A DNA stretch of 64,000 nt from the NCBI GenBank assembly GCA_963666505.2, contig CAXXXL010000003.1, positions 186,001-250,000 on the forward strand, written 5' to 3'. The notes beneath the pieces were generated by a model that was given only the letters and a program-made list of their open reading frames with translations, was not told where the DNA came from and ran no database searches. Position 1 is the first letter of the stretch. Each line of letters begins with the position of its first letter. The position numbers and the translations under genes are program-made. The DNA is from JABGQS01 sp963666505. GTDB taxonomy: Bacteria; Bacillota; Clostridia; Christensenellales; SZUA-584. Of the stretch, positions 17,562 through 27,122 are shown piece after piece.

Positions 17562-17951
17562 CAAAAAAAGCCCTTTCGTTTATTGTGCTACACTTATTAT
17601 ATTGTATGCGGGTTTGTAAAAGCAAATCTCGTATGTGACATATAGCCACTAAAATGACGATTATGTTTATATTATTACAAACATATTACGTCAATGTTAA
17701 TATTTTGTGGTTTATCGGCATTTTACTGCGTTTTTCGCTGAAAAAAGTGAGAAATCCTTGCAAATACCCTGAAAAACCTCTGAATACTCAAAAAACAAGA
17801 ACATAGTTTCTATAAAAATCGTTTAGCTATCCACGTTTTCCACGAGTTATACACGATATTTATACAAAACCTGTACATATGATGAATAAAAATTAGCAAA
17901 AATATCTAAAAGTCAGAGAATAAAAGGTGTATTTTGTAAATAAAAGCAATT
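17562..17951. other. AT-rich intergenic region with three phased DnaA-box-like 9-mers
   Basis: No gene is seen in these 390 bases. At 17827, 17836 and 17847 lie CTATCCACG, TTTTCCACG and TTATACACG, all in one orientation and each one to three bases from TTATCCACA. They share a final G, like the box between dnaA and dnaN. Both flanks are strongly AT-rich. The promoter of the NlpC/P60 gene should also lie here. Confidence 0.5.
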
Positions 17952-18452
17952 TTATTTGTAATCCTGCTTTAAAAGGCCAAAATACATAAGATCGTGAACT
18001 GTTCCCATTCTTATTACGTGCTGCTTTAGCACACCTTCAAGCACAAAGCCGTTCTTTTGCAGGACCTTCTGGGATGCTTCATTGCCGGCAAAGACGTTTG
18101 CATATACCTTATTAACTTTAAGCACGCCGAAAGCGTAGCCGAGGATCATCTGTACTGCGCCGGTCATATAGCCCTTGCCCCAATACTCTTTGCCCAGCCA
18201 ATATCCAAGCTCTGCACGTTTATGCTCCGGCTCGTTCACAAGCCCGACAGCGCCCATCATTTTTTTCTTGTCAACAATCGCAAAAACGTGCTCCTTTTCT
18301 GTCTTGCTGATGTAGTCGAGCCAGGTCCTTGCATCCGAAACGGTATATGGGTAGGGAAGCAGCAGAGCCATCCTGGCGATGTCACGCTCGTTGGCAAGAG
18401 CTGCAATAGTTTCGATATCGCTTTTTTCTATTGGTCGCAGACTTAAGTTCAT
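17952..18452 (-). CDS. GNAT-family acetyltransferase, RimJ/RimL type
   Basis: A 166-residue N-acetyltransferase. It begins LSLRPIEKSDIETIAAL, has ELGYWLGKEYWGKGYMTGA (with the Q/RxxGxG/A-like acetyl-CoA site as WGKGYMTGA at about 108-116) and ends with NEASQKVLQKNGFVLEGVLKQ, the typical RimJ/L C-terminal motif. Targets may be protein N-termini or small amines. It lies nine bases after a HAD-IIA gene and has an AGGAG site, so both are probably one transcript. Confidence 0.9.
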   Translation of the reverse strand: MNLSLRPIEKSDIETIAALANERDIARMALLLPYPYTVSDARTWLDYISKTEKEHVFAIVDKKKMMGAVGLVNEPEHKRAELGYWLGKEYWGKGYMTGAVQMILGYAFGVLKVNKVYANVFAGNEASQKVLQKNGFVLEGVLKQHVIRMGTVHDLMYFGLLKQDYK

Positions 18453-18461
18453 GCAATACTC

Positions 18462-19235
18462 CTATTTTATGATATCTCCGATACCTTCAAGTATATACTT
18501 TGGTTTATATGAGAAGTTGAGCATGGATTCGCGGCTGGTAACACCGCTAAGCACAAGCACTGTATCGATAGCTGCTTCAATTCCTGCGACAATGTCCGTA
18601 TCCATCCTGTCGCCGATTATCGCTGCGTCTTCCTTTTCTACGCCAAGCAGGCTGAGGCCGTGACGCATCATAAGCGGATTGGGTTTGCCGAGGAAATACG
18701 CATTTTTCCCGGTTGCCATCTCTATCGGTGAGATAAGCGCCCTTGTAGCGGGGGCAATACCGCCGTCCACCGGGCCTGTTGTGTCGAAGTTGCAGCCGAT
18801 GAGCTTTGCGCCGCCCATTACGAGCTGCGTTGCTTTTTCGAGCATCTCGTAGTTGTACGTTCTTGTTTCGCCAAGGACAACATAGTCAGGATTAGTGCTG
18901 TTCATCGAAAACCCTACGTTATACATTGCGTTTGTCAGCCCTGCGTCGCCTATGACGTATGCGCTGCCGCCAGGACACTGTTTGCGCAGGAAGCTAGCCG
19001 TCGAAAGAGCGGATGTGTAAAAGTGCTTTTCCTCAACATCTATGCCAAGGCTTTGAAGTTTGAGCTGAAGCTCTTTTCTGGTCTTTGAAGAGTTGTTCGT
19101 AAGGAACAAAAACTCCTTTTTTTCTTTCTTGAGCCAGTTAACGAATGGTTTAGCGCCGGCAAGCAGCTTGCTTCCGTGATATATAACGCCGTCCATGTCG
19201 CATATAAAGCCCTTTTTATCCATAAGCTCTTTCAT
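18462..19235 (-). CDS. HAD-IIA family phosphatase (NagD/AraL-like)
   Basis: The 257-residue hydrolase has motif I DMDGVIYHG with the nucleophile aspartate near residue 12, motif II FLTNNSSKTR, the C2 cap between, motif III at GKPNP and motif IV GDRMDTDIVAG. Such enzymes dephosphorylate sugar phosphates or p-nitrophenyl-type phosphoesters. The ATG at 19235 follows GAGG by six bases; the longer frame begins with an unsupported TTG. It is probably co-transcribed with the GNAT gene. Confidence 0.9.
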   Translation of the reverse strand: MKELMDKKGFICDMDGVIYHGSKLLAGAKPFVNWLKKEKKEFLFLTNNSSKTRKELQLKLQSLGIDVEEKHFYTSALSTASFLRKQCPGGSAYVIGDAGLTNAMYNVGFSMNSTNPDYVVLGETRTYNYEMLEKATQLVMGGAKLIGCNFDTTGPVDGGIAPATRALISPIEMATGKNAYFLGKPNPLMMRHGLSLLGVEKEDAAIIGDRMDTDIVAGIEAAIDTVLVLSGVTSRESMLNFSYKPKYILEGIGDIIK

Positions 19236-19448
19236 TGCTTTCCTCAATTCTACAAGTTTTTTTAATTATAACACTGATATGATGTTTATTAAAGATTTAA
19301 GTCGAATACATAATGAAACGGATTATGCACTGTATATATTGAAATAGAATTAGCATTGAAGTATTATTAATTGTAAAAGCATAATAAACCAAAATATATT
19401 GAGTGCATTCTATAGATTTTAAAGTGTTTAAAAACAATAGGAGCTACA

Positions 19449-20621
19449 ATGGAAAATATAACAACACCTAATAATCGGTATATCTTTATTGATTATTTAC
19501 GTGGATTTTTGACAGTGCTTGTCGTACTATACCATTCGTTGCTAACATATACATCAAACGGCTATGCATCAATGATAGCAGATGTGGGGAAATGGGCTGG
19601 TTTTGATACAGTTGTCCAGTTTTTAGATATATTTTTTATGTCACTTTTCTTTTTTGTATCTGGATTGTTTTCACTTAAAAGCATAGAAAGAAAAGGTGCC
19701 TGGGTGTTTTTACGAGGGAGATTGCTGCGGCTTGGCATTCCCTTTGTTATAGGATGGCTGGTAATCAACATACCAGCTTACTATTTAAGTTATGGTGCAT
19801 ATTATCAGTTTATGTACGGAGTTCCAATGAGTATAGCTGGATTCTTTAAATATTGGGGTGAGTCTCTCGGCGGCAGTACGGCGGGGCCCTTATGGTTTTT
19901 ATGGGTACTGCTTTTGTTTGATTGCTTGATAGCGGCGACTTATAAAGTGTTTCCAAGAATTTTAAAAAAAATCCGTACATGTAAGTGCAAATTACTGACA
20001 AACCATTGGCGATTTATTACGGGAATGGTTTTGCTTGCGTTGATATTCTATTTGCCAATGCTAAACGTAGGAGACAACAAATTTGTGCATTTGTTTGGAC
20101 CATTTAATCTTCAGATTAGTCGTATATTGCTCTATTTAATGTTTTTTGTTTTTGGAGCAGTGATTGGTATATATAGAATGAATAAAAGTGTGCTTAGTAG
20201 AAACGGTAAACTAATAAAGCGTTGGTGGATACTGCTCTTGGTTGGGGTCCTTTCATATCTGGTTCTTCAACAGTTTCAAACTTGGTCTGTTGCAGACAAT
20301 CAGATTGATAAGTGGTATGTTTTGTATCCTATAGCTGTGCTCTTTGTTGTTATATGTATAACGGTGTCAATGGGACTACTCGGAGCTTTTTCAAGATTGG
20401 TTAATAAAGAGAATAAAGTATTGAGATCTCTTGCAGACAATGCATACGGTATATATATATTGCATTATGTTATTGTAGCTGCGATGCAATTTGTTTTTAT
20501 TAAAATAGCATTGCATGGCGTTTCTAAAGGAATAATTGTTTTTGTATTTTCATTATTTATAACATGGGGCTTTGTCTGGCTTTTGAGACGAGCACCAGCA
20601 GTTCGTAAAATAACGGGATAG
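19449..20621 (+). CDS. acyltransferase 3 family membrane protein
   Basis: A 390-residue integral membrane protein with about ten helices. It begins with the family motif IDYLRGFLTVLVVLYHSLL, containing the conserved R and the catalytic histidine (YHS), followed by FFFVSGLFS. Members O-acylate glucans, peptidoglycan, polysaccharides or antibiotics. AGGAG precedes the ATG. The gene and its upstream 200 bases are more AT-rich than the neighbours, which suggests later acquisition. It stands alone; the substrate is unknown. Confidence 0.88.
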   Translation: MENITTPNNRYIFIDYLRGFLTVLVVLYHSLLTYTSNGYASMIADVGKWAGFDTVVQFLDIFFMSLFFFVSGLFSLKSIERKGAWVFLRGRLLRLGIPFVIGWLVINIPAYYLSYGAYYQFMYGVPMSIAGFFKYWGESLGGSTAGPLWFLWVLLLFDCLIAATYKVFPRILKKIRTCKCKLLTNHWRFITGMVLLALIFYLPMLNVGDNKFVHLFGPFNLQISRILLYLMFFVFGAVIGIYRMNKSVLSRNGKLIKRWWILLLVGVLSYLVLQQFQTWSVADNQIDKWYVLYPIAVLFVVICITVSMGLLGAFSRLVNKENKVLRSLADNAYGIYILHYVIVAAMQFVFIKIALHGVSKGIIVFVFSLFITWGFVWLLRRAPAVRKITG

Positions 20622-20625
20622 CGGG

Positions 20626-20654
20626 TTGAATAGTTTAAAAGTATTAAGTATAAT
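20626..20654 (+). promoter_or_regulatory. predicted sigma-A promoter of dapF
   Basis: TTGAAT and TATAAT with a 17-base spacer, about 50 bases before dapF. Confidence 0.65.
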
Positions 20655-20705
20655 TAATTCTGCGGTAGTGTTGGAAATAAAAAGCGTGACCACCGGGAGG
20701 ATCAT

Positions 20706-21527
20706 ATGAAATTTTCTAAAATGCACGGCCTTGGGAACGACTTTCTTGTGCTTGCCGATGACGGGAGCGGCCGGGACTACAACGCTATTGCGCCGAAAAT
20801 CTGCGCAAGAAGAACGGGTGTGGGTGCGGATGGAATAATAATCGTGCTGCCTTCAAAAACCTCCGATATAAGAATGAGGATAGTAAACGCAGACGGGAGC
20901 GAAGCGGAAATGTGCGGAAACGGTATCCGCTGTTTTGCAAAGTTTGTGTATGAAAACGATATATTGAAAAAGCAGGAGATGCAGGTGGAAACTCTTGCCG
21001 GTATCATCAAACCAAAACTTAACATAGAAAACGGTGACGTTAAAAGTGTGTGTGTAGACATGGGGCACCCTTCATTCGAGCGACAGAGCATACCGATGAG
21101 CGGCAGCGGAAGCTCTTTTGATGTGCCGGTAGACCTTGGCAAAATCAGCATAGATGTGTCGTCAATGCTGATGGGAGTGCCGCACAGCATCGTATTGACG
21201 GATGATATTGAAAGTTTTGATACTGCTTTCGTTGGCCCGGCTGTTGAGAATCACAAATTGTTTCCGAGAAAAACCAATGTGAATTTTGCACAGGTCATAG
21301 ACAAAGAAAACATAAAGGTGAAAACATGGGAGCGGGGCGTAGGCTTTACGCTTGCATGCGGAACAGGCTGCTGCGCATGCGTTGCCGGACTCTATAAAAA
21401 AGGACGGGTGACAAACAAAGTCAATGTTCATGTAGCAGTTGGAGAGCTTGTTATCGAAGTGCTGGAGGACTGGACGGTATTGATGACCGGCCCGGCAGAA
21501 CTGGTTTACAACGCTGAGCTAAAATGA
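20706..21527 (+). CDS. dapF: diaminopimelate epimerase
   Basis: A 273-residue PLP-independent epimerase converting LL- to meso-diaminopimelate for lysine and peptidoglycan synthesis. The two active-site cysteines are C70 in EMCGNGIRC and C218 in LACGTGC, and the start KMHGLGNDF is canonical. GGGAGG precedes the ATG. The stop overlaps the next gene by four bases (ATGA), so it is coupled to the CCA-adding enzyme. Confidence 0.97.
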   Translation: MKFSKMHGLGNDFLVLADDGSGRDYNAIAPKICARRTGVGADGIIIVLPSKTSDIRMRIVNADGSEAEMCGNGIRCFAKFVYENDILKKQEMQVETLAGIIKPKLNIENGDVKSVCVDMGHPSFERQSIPMSGSGSSFDVPVDLGKISIDVSSMLMGVPHSIVLTDDIESFDTAFVGPAVENHKLFPRKTNVNFAQVIDKENIKVKTWERGVGFTLACGTGCCACVAGLYKKGRVTNKVNVHVAVGELVIEVLEDWTVLMTGPAELVYNAELK

Positions 21528-22918
21528 AATACGATGTCCGTATAAACGAAGGAGCTGAGAAACTCTCTGAAATATTCGCAAAGCACAAACATAAAATATA
21601 TCTTGTCGGTGGAAGTGTAAGGAATATGATATTAGGTCTTCCGCAGGGCGATATTGACGTATGCTCCGCCGCTTTGCCAGAAGAAGCGGCACAGTTTTTA
21701 AGACAGGAAGGCTGCACCATAGTTGAAAAAGCTATGTCGCTTGGCACAATAGAAGTGCATCTGCGGCAGGGCGGAACCAGGCATGTGTTCGAACACACTA
21801 CGCTGAGGCAGGATTATTATCATAAAGGCGGACAGCACAGACCGTACAAAGTAGAATTCACCGATGATATAAACAAAGACGCAAAACGAAGAGACTTTAC
21901 CACAAATGCACTCTATCTTGATATCCAGACAAAAGAAATATTCGACCCTATCGGCAGAGGGCTGAAAGACAGTGCAGACGGTGTTCTTCGCGCTGCAGCA
22001 GACAAGGCAATAGACACGCTTTCAGACGACGGGCTGCGAATAATGCGAATGGTGCGTCTGTGCAGCGAGCTTGATTTTAGTATTGACGATGAGCTTCTGG
22101 AATGTGCGAAGAGCAATGTCTCGCTGCTTACAGATATTTCCGCAGAGAGAAAACGACAGGAGCTTGAGCGTATACTGCTGGCGGACATAAAATATGGTAA
22201 AGACAAAGCGCATCTTAAGGGACTGCTGCTGCTTAGCGACATCTGCGCTCTTAAGTACGTTATAGCTGCGATGGAGCAGGGCAGGGGAATAGAGCAGAAA
22301 AAGAAATATCATACTCATGACGTGCTGCACCACGGTATATATTCATGCGGGGCTGCACCGCCCGTTCTGGTGCTGCGACTGGCAGCGCTTTTGCACGATA
22401 TAGGCAAGCCGGTTTCGCTGCGGACAGCCGGAAATATGTATGACCATGAAAAGTATTCGAAAATGCTCGCAAAGGAAGCTCTTGAAGAGCTAAAGTTCAG
22501 CAACAAAACCAAAGCGGCAGTGCTTACACTGATCGAAAACCATATGTTTGACCTGGAAGGAAGGGCAAAGCCGAAGACGATAAGAAAACGTGCCGTCAAG
22601 CTGGGAAGAGAAACTTTTGAGATGCTCATAGAGCTAAGGTGTGCGGACATCGCCGGTTCAGGAAAAGGGTTTGCAGGGTGCGGAGCTGCGGAAAACTGGA
22701 AAAAAGAGCTTGATATAATGATAGAGACAAAAGTTCCGTGGACCGTCAAAGACCTTGATATCACCGGCCAGGAGCTTATGGACGAGCTGGGACTGGAACC
22801 ATCTGAAGAAATTGGCCGGATTTTAGAGGAACTGCACAGTTATTGTGTTTTATATCCGAGCGCTAACAAAAAGAGCCTTTTGATTGGCAGAGCAAGAAAA
22901 ACATTGAAAAATGACTAA
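21524..22918 (+). CDS. cca: CCA tRNA nucleotidyltransferase with HD domain
   Basis: A 464-residue class II nucleotidyltransferase: YLVGGSVRN near residue 27, catalytic GDIDV near 42-46, the RRDFTTNAL motif near 121 and an RNA-binding helical part, then an HD domain with ALLHDIGKP near 288. It repairs or adds the 3' CCA end of tRNA. A poly(A) polymerase role cannot be excluded from sequence alone, but no signature distinguishing it was seen. Overlaps dapF by ATGA. Confidence 0.88.
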   Translation: MKYDVRINEGAEKLSEIFAKHKHKIYLVGGSVRNMILGLPQGDIDVCSAALPEEAAQFLRQEGCTIVEKAMSLGTIEVHLRQGGTRHVFEHTTLRQDYYHKGGQHRPYKVEFTDDINKDAKRRDFTTNALYLDIQTKEIFDPIGRGLKDSADGVLRAAADKAIDTLSDDGLRIMRMVRLCSELDFSIDDELLECAKSNVSLLTDISAERKRQELERILLADIKYGKDKAHLKGLLLLSDICALKYVIAAMEQGRGIEQKKKYHTHDVLHHGIYSCGAAPPVLVLRLAALLHDIGKPVSLRTAGNMYDHEKYSKMLAKEALEELKFSNKTKAAVLTLIENHMFDLEGRAKPKTIRKRAVKLGRETFEMLIELRCADIAGSGKGFAGCGAAENWKKELDIMIETKVPWTVKDLDITGQELMDELGLEPSEEIGRILEELHSYCVLYPSANKKSLLIGRARKTLKND

Positions 22919-23038
22919 TATGTTACAAATATGACGATAATATTAATTTAGTTCTTGAAAAACAGATGAATTCGTTGTATATTTATTGTCAAACGATAAA
23001 TAACTGTATTTTACATATATAACGAGCAGGGAATAGAT

Positions 23039-23959
23039 ATGCCAGCACCAAAAAAAAGAAAAAAACCAGCGTTTAAAAACTGTAAAGATATCGGTTGCGA
23101 CGCCCTTATCAGTTTTGAAGTGGTTGGTGAAGACGAGAAGGGAAGCAAGGCCCACAGCTTTGACGCAACGGTACACTATTTTGAAAGCGGCGAAGGCAGG
23201 CCGTTGATTCTTGTACACGGAATCGGGCAGTCACTTTTTGCGTGGCACGAAAACATAGATTTTTTTGCACAGAACGGGTTTAGAGTGCTGGCGCTTGACC
23301 TTCCGGGACACGGCTATAGCACGCATCCGAACATCTATTACACCGTTGAAGAAGTGACAAATATAATAAAGGCCTTTATGGACTCGCTGGGAATAAGCAA
23401 AGCTAGTATTGCGGGGTTTTCTACCAGCGCTGTAAGCGCTACGTTGCTTGCACAGCAGCATCCGGAGATGGTGGACAAGCTTATTCTTGTATCGCCGGGC
23501 GGACCGAACGATGATTATCCTTTTTTGATGAGGGCTTTAGCAACAAAACCCGGCCAGATATTGTTTAGGATGAAATTTACGCTGCAAACTATGGAGAACC
23601 TTTTAAAAGAGCTCTATTTCAACAAACCGCTGGTAACGCAGAATGTTGCTATGCAGTATTTCGAGCCGTATAAAAACAAAGACGTGAGAGATACTCTTAT
23701 TATATCTATGCTTCATTTTGAGAATCCGTTTGATGCTTCAGGACTACACGGGATAAAAAAAGATACGCTTGTTTTTTCAGGTCAGAACGACCCTATACAT
23801 TCAAAGCAGACAGTGCAGATGTTTGCAAATATACCCGGGGCAGAGCACAGGCGGCTGCGAAACTGCGGTCACTTTGTGAACGAGGAAAAGGCAGAATTTT
23901 TCAACAGCGAATCACTTGACTTTTTGAACCGCACAGAGGCTGACAAGATATTTGTATGA
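23039..23959 (+). CDS. alpha/beta hydrolase
   Basis: A 306-residue hydrolase-fold protein with oxyanion-hole HGIGQS near residue 60, nucleophile elbow GFSTS with serine 128, an acid in SGQNDPIHS and the catalytic histidine at about 278 in CGHFVNEE. No signal peptide; the N-terminus (PAPKKRKKPAFK) is very basic. Substrate unknown; lipid ester or haloperoxidase-like members look similar. The AGGGAATAG site before the ATG is weak. Confidence 0.88.
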   Translation: MPAPKKRKKPAFKNCKDIGCDALISFEVVGEDEKGSKAHSFDATVHYFESGEGRPLILVHGIGQSLFAWHENIDFFAQNGFRVLALDLPGHGYSTHPNIYYTVEEVTNIIKAFMDSLGISKASIAGFSTSAVSATLLAQQHPEMVDKLILVSPGGPNDDYPFLMRALATKPGQILFRMKFTLQTMENLLKELYFNKPLVTQNVAMQYFEPYKNKDVRDTLIISMLHFENPFDASGLHGIKKDTLVFSGQNDPIHSKQTVQMFANIPGAEHRRLRNCGHFVNEEKAEFFNSESLDFLNRTEADKIFV

Positions 23960-24076
23960 GATGTATCAAAAAGCAGCTATAGCTGCAAAGAGACAAACCG
24001 GCAGAACACAGCTTAAAAGAAAAGGGCCAAAAATGACGCTGCAGCGAAAGGGCTGGTAAAGCTGGACAATTCAAAG

Positions 24077-24105
24077 TTGTTTTAGCATGAAACTTTTGGT
24101 ATAAT
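24077..24105 (+). promoter_or_regulatory. predicted sigma-A promoter
   Basis: TTGTTT and TATAAT with a 17-base spacer, 36 bases before the membrane-anchored propeller-like gene. Confidence 0.55.
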
Positions 24106-24140
24106 GCAGTTTGAGAGATTGAAAAAAGAAGGGGCAGGTT

Positions 24141-25379
24141 ATGTTCGATTCTATAAGAAGAAGCCGCAGAAGAAAAAGCATGAGCAGAAGGAGCAGCTGC
24201 ATACGGCACAGAAGGCCTAAGAGGTTTGACTTTGTTCCTATCCTTAAGATAGCCGGCCTTGTTGCAGCAGCTGCAGGCCTTGTCTGTCTTATAATTTTTC
24301 TTATAGTACCGTGGATAAAGGGCGATATGGTTGGAAAGAGCGAGCCCTCACCGACGCCGCAGACAACGGTACAGAACACACCAGAACCCACCCCGATAGC
24401 AAAAGAAGATATGAGCGCAGATTCTATCATACTGGCAATAGAATACAAGTCTATTAACGATCCGTTCGTGTATGGAAACGAAGTTGTTTTTACGACCGGA
24501 AACAGGCTTGAATCTGCCCCAGATGTTGACACTATTGCCGTATATGACATGACTACTGAAACAACTACTGAAATGCCGGGTATTGAACTAAAATACGCAA
24601 GCCTGTTAGAACCTAAGATGAACGATAAATATATCGTATATCTTGATTGCAAGAGTCAGTACGGCGGAAACGTATGCGGATATGACAGAGAGACCGGAGA
24701 GATGTTCGTTATGCGTGAATATCTGTACGGCAAACCAAAAGTCACATTGGCAGGCGAATATGCAGTTTGGATGCAGGAAACCGGGCAGGCAAGAGACATA
24801 CTATATCTTTATCACCTGCCGACCGGAGAAAGCACGGCTATAGAGGAGTTTAAGAACACGCCGCTTTCGGTCAGTGCTGCGCATATGTCGCAGGATGCGA
24901 TAGTGTATGTTCAGCCGGAGGGTGAAAACTATATACTTGACGGCTCGTCCGCATCTACTAACGCAGAGATAGTCGTTATGCCGCTGGCGGAAGGCGGAGA
25001 CAAGCAGCTTGTAACGTTCCTGCCGGGCACGTTCGTATATAACCCGAAGATAACGGGAGACTATATCGTATATCTTGACAGCACCGGTGATTATGACAGC
25101 CAGCTGATGTACTGTAAGAAGAACGGAGACACATATACGCTGCCGGAGTTTATTGCCGACGGCATACTCAATTATGATGTGGGCGACGGGTTTGCAGTGT
25201 ATACAAAAGACAACAAAATATATATATATTATTTTGAAGATGGCTCGACCGGTCGGATCTCAGACATCAATACCCGTTGTATGCTTGGTTCTTCAAACGG
25301 CAAAGGAGTCGTCTGGTATGACTTTACCGACGGATTCGATTCGGGAGTTAACGTGGTTCAGTACATAACTGTTCCATAA
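24141..25379 (+). CDS. membrane-anchored beta-propeller-like protein
   Basis: The 412-residue protein starts with a strongly basic region (about ten Arg/Lys in the first 28 residues), has one membrane helix at about 34-58, then a linker rich in P and T and an outward domain of repeated blades such as DKYIVYLDC, GEYAVWMQE, GDYIVYLDS and GDGFAVYTK. This is a TolB/YncE-like propeller pattern. It resembles the DUF5711-type protein near 8.2 kb in plan but not in sequence. Function unknown. It ends at a strong terminator. Confidence 0.7.
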   Translation: MFDSIRRSRRRKSMSRRSSCIRHRRPKRFDFVPILKIAGLVAAAAGLVCLIIFLIVPWIKGDMVGKSEPSPTPQTTVQNTPEPTPIAKEDMSADSIILAIEYKSINDPFVYGNEVVFTTGNRLESAPDVDTIAVYDMTTETTTEMPGIELKYASLLEPKMNDKYIVYLDCKSQYGGNVCGYDRETGEMFVMREYLYGKPKVTLAGEYAVWMQETGQARDILYLYHLPTGESTAIEEFKNTPLSVSAAHMSQDAIVYVQPEGENYILDGSSASTNAEIVVMPLAEGGDKQLVTFLPGTFVYNPKITGDYIVYLDSTGDYDSQLMYCKKNGDTYTLPEFIADGILNYDVGDGFAVYTKDNKIYIYYFEDGSTGRISDINTRCMLGSSNGKGVVWYDFTDGFDSGVNVVQYITVP

Positions 25380-25394
25380 TAAAAAGACAAGCGA

Positions 25395-25427
25395 AGGCCT
25401 GCAGAAAAACTTCTGCGGGTCTTTTTT
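25395..25427 (+). terminator. rho-independent terminator
   Basis: CCTGCAGAA pairs with TTCTGCGGG around a three- to four-base loop, followed by six T's. Confidence 0.8.
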
Positions 25428-25559
25428 ATTGCTTTGAAATATAATATATTGCGTTTTTAATGTTGAGCGCTCGTGAGCGTTTTTATGTGTTAAAGTAGTA
25501 TCATCAAAGGTTTGCCCCGAGTGGGCAGGCCTTATTTTTATGAAAGGAAACAGGAAAAA

Positions 25560-27122
25560 ATGTTGAAAGAAAAGGATTGGCGCAAACGCCAAGCAGGAAA
25601 AGAAAATGAGTTCTATACAAAGGTAAATAATGGTGATATAATCAAAAAGAGGATGCCGGACATAGATGAGATAAAACAGAACATTGATGCGGCACAGCGC
25701 CGGGCGGAAGCGTATGAGAACGAGTGGCTGGACAGCGTATTCAACAACGCAGACAGCCGGCAGGTCAGCGCTGCGAAAGCAAGGGCGCAAGAGGCAAAGG
25801 GAAGTGTGAAGAGCTGGAACGAAAAGCTGAGCGAAGCGTACGGCCTTGGAGAAAACGGGTATTGGAACCGCAGCACGAGCCAGCCAAAGACGCAGCAGTC
25901 GGCACAGATGAGGGCAAACCCGGCGCATGCATATGCAGCGGGCAACGGCAGACTGGCACAGACGGCAAGTACGACACCGGCACAGCCAAAGACGCAGCAG
26001 TCGCAGCAGATGAGGGAGAACACGGAGAACGCATACGGGATAGGGCAGTTTGGCACGAAGGCAGAGCAGCCAAAACCGACGATAGTACCCGGAGCAGCGG
26101 GCAGCGCTAAAGGCAGGGAGATAATGCAGCTGCAGGACACGCTGGTACACAACCCGGCCATGAGCGACAGAGAAAAGAACCAGGTTCAGGAAAAGATAAG
26201 CAGTCTTGCGGCGGAGAAAGAAGTGCTGGACTGGAAGGATGCGAACCCCGGTACGCCGACAGTTGAAAACTATGAAGCACAGAAGAGCTATTATGACAGG
26301 CTGTGGCAGCAGAACCAGGATGCCATCGTAAACGGACTCGGAAACGGCACGCTGGAACAGGGAAGCGACGAATGGTATGCGTTGTTTAAGAAAGGCGACG
26401 ACCTTCTGGCAATGAAGGATGCGTACAACCGTGGCATGATGGGACAGCTGGATGGACAAAAGGCGCAGGCGGCGGAAGAGCAGAGAGTTTCAGATAGCTA
26501 CTATCAGGGCATGATGAATGCATATGGTAATATTGGAGAGGGGATAACAGCCGAGCAGGAAAGGAAGCTTGCTGATGAAAAAGAGCATGAGGAATATCCT
26601 CTAAAGCCAATTCCGGCACCTATGCCGGGTCCGCCTCCAAGTGTTGAGGATTTGGGGGAGTATTTAGATGAGCAGGAAGAGTACTGGGAAGATGTTGATT
26701 GGTGGGAGAGCGAAGTTGATAGAATTGATATAAATAATGGCAAAGTAGATGTTCCGGCCGCATTAAAGAACATGATAGAAAATGATGAAATCGAGGGACC
26801 TTTAGTAAAAGATTGCGCCAAAATGATTTTAGATTATATTGAGAACGAGAGTAATTTTTCAGGTGAGAGGGGGGTATATAGTGGTGAATTTGATAACGTA
26901 AGTGGTAAAGTTGATAACGTAAGTGTTGAAATTGAAATTATGGACGATAGAAGGCTTGGCATTTATGGAGGGGATTTCACGACAGATCAAGATATTGTAA
27001 TGGCATTAATGGAAGAAGTAAATCCTATTTCAAATATATTTGAATTATTTACTGCTACAGCTCAACTATTTGACCCTGATTACAATCCCGGAGCCATTTT
27101 AAACCTGGTGATGTTAGAATAA
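25560..27122 (+). CDS. putative polymorphic toxin-like protein, interrupted by a frameshift
   Basis: Read to its first stop this gives 520 residues without a signal peptide. Residues 1-100 are helical and charged; two repeats of QPKTQQSxQMR (102 bases apart, at 25881 and 25983) lie in a Q/A-rich linker; then comes a helical module (26218-26483) that is repeated downstream. After about 26490 the DNA becomes AT-rich and the protein acidic with a PIPAPMPGPPPS hinge, then an unknown globular part. An intact tail continues in another frame after about 27090. The ATG follows GAAAGGAAACAGGA. The layout (constant N-part, module, hinge, AT-rich tip) is that of polymorphic toxins; no known toxin domain was recognised. 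Confidence 0.5.
   Translation: MLKEKDWRKRQAGKENEFYTKVNNGDIIKKRMPDIDEIKQNIDAAQRRAEAYENEWLDSVFNNADSRQVSAAKARAQEAKGSVKSWNEKLSEAYGLGENGYWNRSTSQPKTQQSAQMRANPAHAYAAGNGRLAQTASTTPAQPKTQQSQQMRENTENAYGIGQFGTKAEQPKPTIVPGAAGSAKGREIMQLQDTLVHNPAMSDREKNQVQEKISSLAAEKEVLDWKDANPGTPTVENYEAQKSYYDRLWQQNQDAIVNGLGNGTLEQGSDEWYALFKKGDDLLAMKDAYNRGMMGQLDGQKAQAAEEQRVSDSYYQGMMNAYGNIGEGITAEQERKLADEKEHEEYPLKPIPAPMPGPPPSVEDLGEYLDEQEEYWEDVDWWESEVDRIDINNGKVDVPAALKNMIENDEIEGPLVKDCAKMILDYIENESNFSGERGVYSGEFDNVSGKVDNVSVEIEIMDDRRLGIYGGDFTTDQDIVMALMEEVNPISNIFELFTATAQLFDPDYNPGAILNLVMLE
26218..26483 (+). repeat. 266-bp module, copy 1
   Basis: Encodes EVLDWKDANPGTP through MMGQLDGQKAQAAEEQ. A copy of the same length and in the same orientation lies at 28034-28299. 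Protein identity is high, particularly from YYDRLWQQNQDAI onward. Confidence 0.9.

Noticed and set aside
25881..26010. CRISPR-like repeat in the toxin-like gene
   Set aside because: Only two copies 102 bases apart, in coding frame as QPKTQQSxQMR; these are protein repeats.
25293..26459. Long minus-strand open frame opposite the toxin-like gene
   Set aside because: Its residues (many Leu, Arg, Cys, Val in no pattern) mirror the high-GC coding strand; no start site and no family resemblance.
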